Assembly (NCBI GenBank): GCA_934462945.1
Contig: CAKSJF010000011.1
Span: 1-38,906 of the forward strand
Direction of reading: 5' to 3'
Length of the DNA stretch: 38,906 nt
From: an uncultured Clostridia bacterium
GTDB lineage: Bacteria > Bacillota > Clostridia > UBA1381
Shown here: one piece after another, positions 32,943-38,906 of the stretch
Layout of the letters: every line of letters begins with the position of its first letter
Numbering within the stretch: position 1 is the first letter of the stretch
Notes under the pieces: model-generated
What the model was told of the DNA's origin: nothing
The model's input: the letters and a program-made list of their open reading frames with translations, nothing else
Databases searched by the model: none
Program-made: the position numbers and the translations under genes

Positions 32943-35255
32943 ATGTTAAAAAATAAATGTGCTATGATATTATCTGCACTGGCAGTGAGTCTTGGGATTT
33001 CGCAAAGCCTGGTAAACGCCGCTCCGCTCTATGATTTACCGACCACGGTAACACAGCCGAACGGTGAGGAATTATCCCTTTTAGCAAGCGGTGACGAATA
33101 TTTTAATTATCTGCATGACGAAGATGGAAATATCATTATTAAAAATGATGAAACCGGCTACTACACCTATGCAGAAGTCGAGAATCAGATCATTGTTCCC
33201 GGCGATGTTGTGGTGACAAATAGCTCTTCCGGAGATTCTCAAACAGGTTCACCTGCTCCGATCAGTACGATTATTGAGAGCGATATTCCGGAAGAATACA
33301 TCCAGCGCATGTATGAAACTTCACCGCTGAATCAGGAAACCGCCGCTCCGTTGCGTGTTCAAAGCGGACTGGTAAACGACAGGAAAACGCATCCGTTTTT
33401 AAATGAGACGGTGAATAATCTTGTGATTCTGATTGATTTTCCGGATCAGACCTTTCATTCGTATATCACAGAGGACTATCTGGATCAACTTCTGAATACC
33501 AACGATAATTCTCTGAAAAAATGGTTTGAAACAGCATCCTACGGAAAGACATCTGTTTCTTCTCATGTGTATCCTGCGTCAGACGGAACGGTATTAGCAA
33601 CCTACACGGATATCTATCCGCGTACAACCTACATGCGAGATCATAGAGATCAATACGGGTCTGATGTCTACATGCTAAACGGCGAAGAAATCAGCAGAAC
33701 GGATCTGGAGCATGGACTCCTGAAAAGAGCCATTGCAGCTGTCAGCAGTCAGATACCGGAATCGCTGGATATTGACGTAGACGAAAATGGCATGGTGGAT
33801 AGTGTAACTTTTATAATTGCAGGAAAGAATGCAGACTGGAGTACCCTGCTGTGGTCGCATCAATGGTCCTTAAATGGGTCTGCTTCCATTAACGGCAAGC
33901 GCGTTGGTTCATATATCTTTGTTATGGAAGAAGCGATCAAACCAAGCAGACTATATCCTGTTGCCACGCTTGAACATGAATTATTCCACCTATATGGAGC
34001 ACCGGATTTATACTTTTACGGAAAAGCCAACCGTGACGTAGTCGGGAATTGGGATATTATGTCATCTGCAAGCAGTCAAATGCCCTCTAACTATATGAAG
34101 TATAAATACGGAAACTGGATTGAAAAGATTCCGGAAATTACGGAAGATAATATTTACACTTTAAATAAAAATACACTTCCGGAAAACAATTGCTATGTGC
34201 TTCGTTCTCCCTATTCTGCAGACGAATTTTTTGTGGTGGAATATCGGAAAAGTGAAGCACCTTTTGAAGGCAGCCTTCCTGCCAGCGGAATTGTAATTTT
34301 CAGAGTCCATCCAAAAACGCACGGAAATAGTTATGCAAACGGAACAACAATTTTAGATGAGGTGTTTGTTTCTGACTCTACTCCAAATCGTGTATGCTAT
34401 CCAAAATATGACGAGGAGGCAATTCTGAAACTGCACGACGGAACAGATGCAGGAATCAAGCTGGATCGCTTCAGACTGAATGACGACACCGCCTCTTTCC
34501 GGGTCAGCTTTTCGTATAATAAGCTGCTTGGCAAGTTTATGGATCAAAGAATTGTAGATGCCATTTGCACAGCCTTAAATAAGACAGAGGATGAAATCAC
34601 CGAACAGGATTTTGCAGGGATCACCTCTCTGACAATTAATCCGGTCGGAAATTATGATCTTTCGGTCGATCTCACTGGAATCGACTGCTTAACAAACCTG
34701 CAGAGATTATATCTGAATAGCTGTAAAATAGACGATATTTCTCCGCTTCGTTCTTTGACAAATCTAACCCACTTAGAGCTTACCAATAACGACATTGAGG
34801 ATTTTTCACCTTTAGAAAACCTCACGTCACTTGCTTATCTCAAGCTTCGCGGAAATATTTCAGCAGATTATTCTGCCTTAGCTGGTATTTACAGCTCTTT
34901 ATTCGTAAAAGATTTTTCACTGAGCGGACAAAATGACGTAATTTTCAGCATTCCTAATTATAATGCTCAGCAGGAGCTTGGAACGGTACAAATCCGGAAA
35001 TCCAGTACAGTTCCAAAAAATATACATATGATTGCAGAGAAATATTCTGCTGACGGAACACTTCTCCACAAAACAAAATTTGAGAATTTTAATTTAATAC
35101 CCAACCGTCCATCATTTCAGCTGTCTGCTGATTTTCGCTGCCAGGATGGCGGATACGTTGTGATCAGCGCCTATGAACGGCAAAACTTCACAAAGCTGAT
35201 TTCAAGAACTGCTATAAAACCGGCAGCATTGAATTTAACACCCCTAAGGGAATAA
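32943..35255 (+). CDS. Secreted M6-family metalloprotease with leucine-rich repeats
   Basis: A 770-residue exported zinc protease. Signal peptide is residues 1-26 (ILSALAVSLGISQSLVNA). The propeptide-like region to about 140 includes DGNIIIKNDETGYYTYAEV, typical of M6 enzymes. The catalytic motif is HELFH at residues 345-349, followed by LYGAPDLY, with the methionine-turn candidate WDIMSSASSQ downstream; M6 enzymes include immune inhibitor A. Residues about 559-640 are internalin-like leucine-rich repeats (LTNLTHLELTNNDIEDFSP, LTSLAYLKLRGN). The last 120 residues are a beta-rich domain. The ATG follows GAAAGGAGA. No sortase or SLH anchor is seen, so it is probably released or held through a partner protein. 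Co-transcribed with flanking secreted genes. Confidence 0.88.
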   Translation: MLKNKCAMILSALAVSLGISQSLVNAAPLYDLPTTVTQPNGEELSLLASGDEYFNYLHDEDGNIIIKNDETGYYTYAEVENQIIVPGDVVVTNSSSGDSQTGSPAPISTIIESDIPEEYIQRMYETSPLNQETAAPLRVQSGLVNDRKTHPFLNETVNNLVILIDFPDQTFHSYITEDYLDQLLNTNDNSLKKWFETASYGKTSVSSHVYPASDGTVLATYTDIYPRTTYMRDHRDQYGSDVYMLNGEEISRTDLEHGLLKRAIAAVSSQIPESLDIDVDENGMVDSVTFIIAGKNADWSTLLWSHQWSLNGSASINGKRVGSYIFVMEEAIKPSRLYPVATLEHELFHLYGAPDLYFYGKANRDVVGNWDIMSSASSQMPSNYMKYKYGNWIEKIPEITEDNIYTLNKNTLPENNCYVLRSPYSADEFFVVEYRKSEAPFEGSLPASGIVIFRVHPKTHGNSYANGTTILDEVFVSDSTPNRVCYPKYDEEAILKLHDGTDAGIKLDRFRLNDDTASFRVSFSYNKLLGKFMDQRIVDAICTALNKTEDEITEQDFAGITSLTINPVGNYDLSVDLTGIDCLTNLQRLYLNSCKIDDISPLRSLTNLTHLELTNNDIEDFSPLENLTSLAYLKLRGNISADYSALAGIYSSLFVKDFSLSGQNDVIFSIPNYNAQQELGTVQIRKSSTVPKNIHMIAEKYSADGTLLHKTKFENFNLIPNRPSFQLSADFRCQDGGYVVISAYERQNFTKLISRTAIKPAALNLTPLRE

Positions 35256-35270
35256 TACGGAGGTTTATTT

Positions 35271-36068
35271 ATGAGGAAATTTCTTAATCTTTTTTTAACA
35301 ACAGCGCTTTTTTTAGGATGGTGTCTCCCGGCATATGCGCTTGAACCGCCTTCCATGTACAGCGTAAAAATTTCAGGCGAAAAAACCGTTACAATGGAAG
35401 TAGGCGACACACTCACTCTGACCGCTGAAGCAGTCTCCTGCGGATTTGATTGTGCCTACTACTATTGGGGATTTAAAAAACCTCAGGAAAAGGACATTAT
35501 TACTTTAGACGGAGATAAAGGAACAATGGAGATAACTGATGGATTTCGTGGTGAAGACGGATTTGTAACTCGTTCAACTGCTAAGGTAACCGCCATCGCA
35601 CCAGGTGATATTCTGGTAAGGGTTCATGCCAATATGTTTAATAATGATTTTCCAACAGAGGAAGACCGTTTTTGGGATTCTTATGATCCGGATTATGGTG
35701 ATTATGTCACAATCCATGTCATAGAGAAAGGCAGCAAGTCATTTAATCTGGTGATGAACACTCCGGATGGGATATGGAGATCTGACGCAAAAAAAGAGCA
35801 CGGTTATATCTGGAAATTGACAATGACTCCGCAAAACGACGCCAAGGCAGACAGCCTCACAGCAGTCTTTGAATCCGGCGATGATACATGCGTCAAAACC
35901 GCCTCAAACGTTGCCGAATTCTTTGACGGAAACGGTTCTGTGGAATTTGCAGTGGGTTTGCTGACAGAAAAAAACATCGATAAATTTACAGCAACCATTT
36001 CAGATAGCTCAGAACCAAATTCATCCGCCTCTGCCTCTTGGTTTGGAAATGAATGGGACAGATCATAA
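35271..36068 (+). CDS. Secreted Ig-like (Big-type) protein of unknown function
   Basis: A 265-residue exported protein with signal peptide at residues 1-23 (FLNLFLTTALFLGWCLPAYA). Residues about 30-150 look like a bacterial Ig-like domain (TVTMEVGDTLTLTAEAV, AKVTAIAPGDILVRVHAN), with an acidic, aromatic middle (EEDRFWDSYDPDYGDY). The second half is another beta-rich module. The ATG at 35271 follows ACGGAGG, 15 bases after the protease gene, so it is the third gene of the operon and ends at a strong terminator. It has no catalytic motif. It may be an inhibitor, chaperone or binding partner of the M6 protease; this is inference from position only. Confidence 0.7.
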   Translation: MRKFLNLFLTTALFLGWCLPAYALEPPSMYSVKISGEKTVTMEVGDTLTLTAEAVSCGFDCAYYYWGFKKPQEKDIITLDGDKGTMEITDGFRGEDGFVTRSTAKVTAIAPGDILVRVHANMFNNDFPTEEDRFWDSYDPDYGDYVTIHVIEKGSKSFNLVMNTPDGIWRSDAKKEHGYIWKLTMTPQNDAKADSLTAVFESGDDTCVKTASNVAEFFDGNGSVEFAVGLLTEKNIDKFTATISDSSEPNSSASASWFGNEWDRS

Positions 36069-36104
36069 AAGATCTTCGTACAGACAAAATTTCAGATTTT
36101 GCAA

Positions 36105-36143
36105 CAGCGCAGCAGTATTAAAACGGCTGCGCTGCTTTTTTTG
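36105..36143 (+). terminator. Rho-independent terminator of the secreted-protein operon
   Basis: CAGCGCAGC (36105-36113) pairs with GCTGCGCTG (36126-36134), followed by CTTTTTTTG. Confidence 0.9.
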
Positions 36144-36206
36144 TCAGAAAACAGGTAAAAGATGAAGTACTACAGTGCTTCCCTCTCCTGTCTTTTTATA
36201 GATTTT

Positions 36207-37727
36207 CTAAATCGTCTTGTTATTTCGTTTTGTTAAAAACGCTGCTGTCTGTTTGATCTTTGCATGATACAAAATTCCGTTTGTGATTCCAGTAACCACA
36301 ATCGCCGTTATGCCCACCTTTACTGCCAGAACAATCCATGCGGCATAGCTAATCCTTTCCAGCTGAAAAAATGCAGGAAATTCATGTACCACAGTAAAAA
36401 GTATGACAACCGTACAAGCATCCACCAATAAATGTTTGATAAAATGATTGATTTTGCGATACAAAATATGGTGTACTAAATAATTTGCAAGATAAACTGT
36501 CCGGTAAGCCATAGCCGCAAAAGTACCGATCGCTACCCCCACTAATCCAAAATGGAACACTAAAACCACCGATACAACAATATTAATGCCAGCCTCAATT
36601 ACAGCGCTCCACTGCGTTTGCTTATAATGTCCGGCAGCCAGTACCATAATATTATACGGGAGGCGGATGCAATATGCCGCCTGTGCAAGTGTAATACAGT
36701 AGGCAAAAACCGGAACAATATACTGCGCATCTGTAATATCTGCCGTATAAATTCTCACAAATGGGATAATCAGCACGGCTGTTACCGAAAAAACAAACGT
36801 TACAAGCGTGTGCAACAGCCACTCAATCAAATCAACTGTATCATTCAGCTTTTCAATTTCCTTTTTTGCAAGCATATTTCCAAGCATTGCCTGCATTCCA
36901 TTGGTCATAGACATCACTAATTGCTTGATGCCGTTGACCACTAAATGATACACTGCATAAATCGAAACATTTTCCAAAGTTGACAGCAAGGTAAGTACCA
37001 CCGTGTCTGTATTCCCCAAAACAACAGTTGCAATGTGCTGTGCTAAACCATTCCACTTTTGTTTAATCGGTTCTTCAGTCAGTGTAATTGTATGATCAAT
37101 CTGATACCTTTTTCGAGCAATAACAGAAAGCAAAATTGGTTGTAGTAAAAAAATCAATGATGTTGTCAATTTTACAATTTGAACAGACGCACCGTTTTTC
37201 ATTAAGAGAATACAGAATACCGTATTTAATATCAGCGCTACCGTATGAATGATATACTGGATAAATCCCAATTGATCCGCATTCAGTAAAAGTTTATAGG
37301 TCATGCCCAGATAATACTGTGCAAAAGTGCTGATCGAAATTACAAAAATCAAAACCATGGTAAAGAGATAGCTATATGTTTTGATTGTGATAAAGGGATA
37401 GGCAATCATTAAAATAACTGTATAACCTACCAGCAAATAGGCAATTCTCCTGAAAAAACGTTCTGAAGATATCACAATTTTGCTGACCGATTCCATATCC
37501 TGTTCTGCCAATGGCTTGTATAAGGTTGATTGCACCACCGCGCCCACACCGCATTCCGCCAGCGAAATAAATCCTAAAAACTGTGTAATAGAAGAAACAA
37601 GTCCATTCACCGCAGAACCATAATAGGTCAGGAAAAAACGTGGAAGCACAAAACCGCAAATAATTGTAATGACTTGGTATACAAGTGAGGATGCTGAATT
37701 AAGCGCCAACTTCTTTTTTCTTGTCAT
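36207..37727 (-). CDS. Polysaccharide export flippase (Wzx/MATE-like)
   Basis: A 506-residue integral membrane protein with about 12-14 helices and the MOP/PST layout of lipid-linked polysaccharide flippases. The N-terminus (SSLVYQVITIICGFVLPRFF, then YYGSAVNGLVSSI) and the conserved GVGAVVQSTLYKPLAEQD are typical of capsule or teichuronic-type repeat-unit translocases. A central GLAQHIATVVLGNTDTVVL also fits. The ATG follows GAGGAA. It belongs to a minus-strand unit with the tandem-repeat surface protein upstream, but a 148-bp GC-rich gap separates them. It probably marks the end of a surface polysaccharide cluster that lies outside the window. Substrate is unknown. Confidence 0.9.
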   Translation of the reverse strand: MTRKKKLALNSASSLVYQVITIICGFVLPRFFLTYYGSAVNGLVSSITQFLGFISLAECGVGAVVQSTLYKPLAEQDMESVSKIVISSERFFRRIAYLLVGYTVILMIAYPFITIKTYSYLFTMVLIFVISISTFAQYYLGMTYKLLLNADQLGFIQYIIHTVALILNTVFCILLMKNGASVQIVKLTTSLIFLLQPILLSVIARKRYQIDHTITLTEEPIKQKWNGLAQHIATVVLGNTDTVVLTLLSTLENVSIYAVYHLVVNGIKQLVMSMTNGMQAMLGNMLAKKEIEKLNDTVDLIEWLLHTLVTFVFSVTAVLIIPFVRIYTADITDAQYIVPVFAYCITLAQAAYCIRLPYNIMVLAAGHYKQTQWSAVIEAGINIVVSVVLVFHFGLVGVAIGTFAAMAYRTVYLANYLVHHILYRKINHFIKHLLVDACTVVILFTVVHEFPAFFQLERISYAAWIVLAVKVGITAIVVTGITNGILYHAKIKQTAAFLTKRNNKTI

Positions 37728-37796
37728 TTCCTCTTCCCCACTCCATTCATAATCATAGTTTCTGTTTTGATCAAATCAGCCAGAGATACTCCGTTG

Positions 37797-37863
37797 CCCG
37801 CCGCACGCCACGTGGAGGCTTTGACCTTGTGCGGCTTGCCCACCCTCAACGTGGGGGTGGGCA
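37797..37863. repeat. Two adjacent GC-rich hairpins, possible mobile-element remnant
   Basis: GCCGCAC (37800-37806) pairs with GTGCGGC (37829-37835), its loop holding the palindrome CCACGTGG. TGCCCACCC (37837-37845) pairs with GGGTGGGCA (37855-37863). The block is far more GC-rich than its surroundings and lies between two minus-strand genes, with no T-run on that strand. It resembles the structured ends of IS200/IS605-type elements from memory; no transposase is present. Confidence 0.45.
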
Positions 37864-37875
37864 TTATTGTCTGTG

Positions 37876-38796
37876 TTAGTTTTTTTCTACAAGCTTACCG
37901 TCAGCACCGAATACATAAGTACCAGCTTTCACTAATCCATTCGTCTTGGATTCGCTTACTACTCTTGTTTCGTTTGCTGCAACCTTGCCACTCCATTTAA
38001 CAAAATAAACAGAGTCATCAATTTTTACCAACTCGTTGTTATAAATTCTACTGCCTATTTTTCCATCTTTGTAATAATACAATATCCCGGAGACATCTGC
38101 CTTTACACCAGTACCGCTAAACATCTTACCGTCAGCATCAAATTCATAAGTACCGGCTTCAACCAAACCATTTGCCTGGGCTTCACTGATTTCTCTTACT
38201 TCATTTGCTGCGACTTTGCCGCTCCATTTAACGAAATAAATAGAACCATTAATTTCAACCAATTCGTTGTTGTAAATTCTACTGCCTATTTCCCCGTCCT
38301 TGTAATAATACAATGTTCCAGAGGCATCCGCTTTGGTACCGTTAAGTAGCTTACCGTCAGCTCCAAATTCATAAGTGCCTGCTTGCAATAAGCCATTTGC
38401 CTTAGATTCGCTCACTATTCTTGTTTCTTTTGCCGCAACCTTGCCGCTCCACTTAACAAGATAAATAGAACCATCAATATTGACCAATTCACTGTTGTAA
38501 ATTCTGCTGCCTATTTTTCCATCTTTGTAATAATACAGTGTTCCAGAAGTGTCTGCTTTTACACCGGTAAGAGTAAACTTACTCATCTTTCCATCGGCAT
38601 CAAATTCATAAGTACCCGCTTCAACCAAACCATTTGCCTGGGCTTCACTAACTTCTCTTACTTCGTTTGCTGCAACCTTGCCGCTCCATTTCACAAGATA
38701 AATAGAGCCATTAATTTCAACCAATTCGTTGTTGTAAATTCTACTACCTATTTGTCCGTTTTTGTAATAATACAGCGTTCCGGAAGCGTCTGCTTT
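37876..38796 (-). repeat. Four tandem coding repeats of about 225-237 bp
   Basis: Units start at 38796, 38559, 38334 and 38103 on the minus strand. Units 1 and 3 share EINGS and EAQANGLVEAGTYEFDADGK. Units 2 and 4 share I-D-(G/D)-S and a VSES...GADGKL ending. This points to duplication of a two-unit block. Confidence 0.85.
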
Positions 38797-38906
38797 TACT
38801 CCAGTAAGAGTAACCATCTTTCCATCAGTATCAAATTCGTATGTGCCAGATTCATACAGACCATTGCTATTTTCAGCTGTAATCTGCTGAGTCCCATTCT
38901 TTCTAA
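37876..38906 (-). CDS. Tandem-repeat surface protein, C-terminal part (cut by window edge)
   Basis: The frame is open to the right window edge, so the start is outside; 342 residues are visible. It consists of four nearly identical units of about 75-79 residues plus part of a fifth. Each has the form KAD.SGTLYYYKDGKIGSRIYN, then SIY.VKWSGKVAA, then GL.AGTYEF.ADGK. The YYYKDG and YEFDADGK parts resemble the aromatic-glycine pattern of wall- or glucan-binding repeats, but VKWSGKVAA is not part of any repeat I can name. No catalytic domain is seen. It ends at a stop at 37876 with no membrane segment or sortase signal. Wall or polysaccharide binding is a guess from repeat style and the neighbouring flippase. 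Confidence 0.8.
   Translation of the reverse strand, partial: RKNGTQQITAENSNGLYESGTYEFDTDGKMVTLTGVKADASGTLYYYKNGQIGSRIYNNELVEINGSIYLVKWSGKVAANEVREVSEAQANGLVEAGTYEFDADGKMSKFTLTGVKADTSGTLYYYKDGKIGSRIYNSELVNIDGSIYLVKWSGKVAAKETRIVSESKANGLLQAGTYEFGADGKLLNGTKADASGTLYYYKDGEIGSRIYNNELVEINGSIYFVKWSGKVAANEVREISEAQANGLVEAGTYEFDADGKMFSGTGVKADVSGILYYYKDGKIGSRIYNNELVKIDDSVYFVKWSGKVAANETRVVSESKTNGLVKAGTYVFGADGKLVEKN

Noticed and set aside
37876..38817. A complete gene starting at the ATG at 38817
   Set aside because: The frame stays open to the window edge with the same repeat pattern (GTYEFDTDGK), so this ATG is internal.

Overview
The window looks like chromosome of an anaerobic, endospore-forming member of the Clostridia. 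It encodes a germination protease (gpr), a PdaA-type cortex deacetylase, an SLH-domain surface protein, a stalk-domain protein with 'YFKLRDI' motifs, and the hprK / PHP / murB / rapZ order typical of low-GC Gram-positives. The housekeeping half is compact. It has strong Shine-Dalgarno sites, some TTG or GTG starts, and many sigma-A-like promoters with 16-17 bp spacers. I cannot name the genus; a gut Oscillospirales/Monoglobus-type organism is only a guess.

Layout. 1-2955 (minus): rapZ (cut by the window edge), murB, a PHP phosphatase and hprK. 3129-3583: rpmB, then a separate consensus promoter driving a candidate ~100-nt RNA that ends in a strong terminator. 3633-6298: murA-walJ-rlmH. 6342-6600: first copy of a ~260-bp terminal-inverted-repeat element. 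6624-10180: gpr and two overlapping M16 zinc-protease-like genes. 10226-12934: a two-component system with direct repeats at its promoter. 12970-14796: two divergent NodB deacetylases. 14922-15289: a frameshifted DtxR/MntR-type regulator. 15322-21226 (minus): an RND/MMPL exporter and a giant GLUG/coiled-coil surface protein, translationally coupled. 21399-21658: second, inverted copy of the repeat. 21690-22250: a TetR regulator. 22229-23450 (minus): a TrpR-like regulator, a methyltransferase and a 48-residue DUF6774-like protein. 23601-28692 (minus): SLH protein and stalk-domain protein, each with its own promoter. 28835-30571: an NhaC-type antiporter. 30632-36143: an operon that begins with two tiny overlapping reading frames and encodes three secreted proteins, one an M6 metalloprotease with leucine-rich repeats. 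36207-38906 (minus): a polysaccharide flippase and the end of a tandem-repeat surface protein.

Much of the gene content concerns the cell envelope: peptidoglycan precursors (murA, murB), peptidoglycan modification (two deacetylases), an S-layer-type protein, an exporter with its surface partner, secreted protease machinery and polysaccharide export. The least ordinary parts are the secreted-protein operon with its micro-ORF leader, the GLUG protein whose repeat region is split by a long helical insert, the orphan RNA after rpmB, the paired repeat elements, and the small protein whose ribosome-binding site lies inside a terminator-like hairpin.
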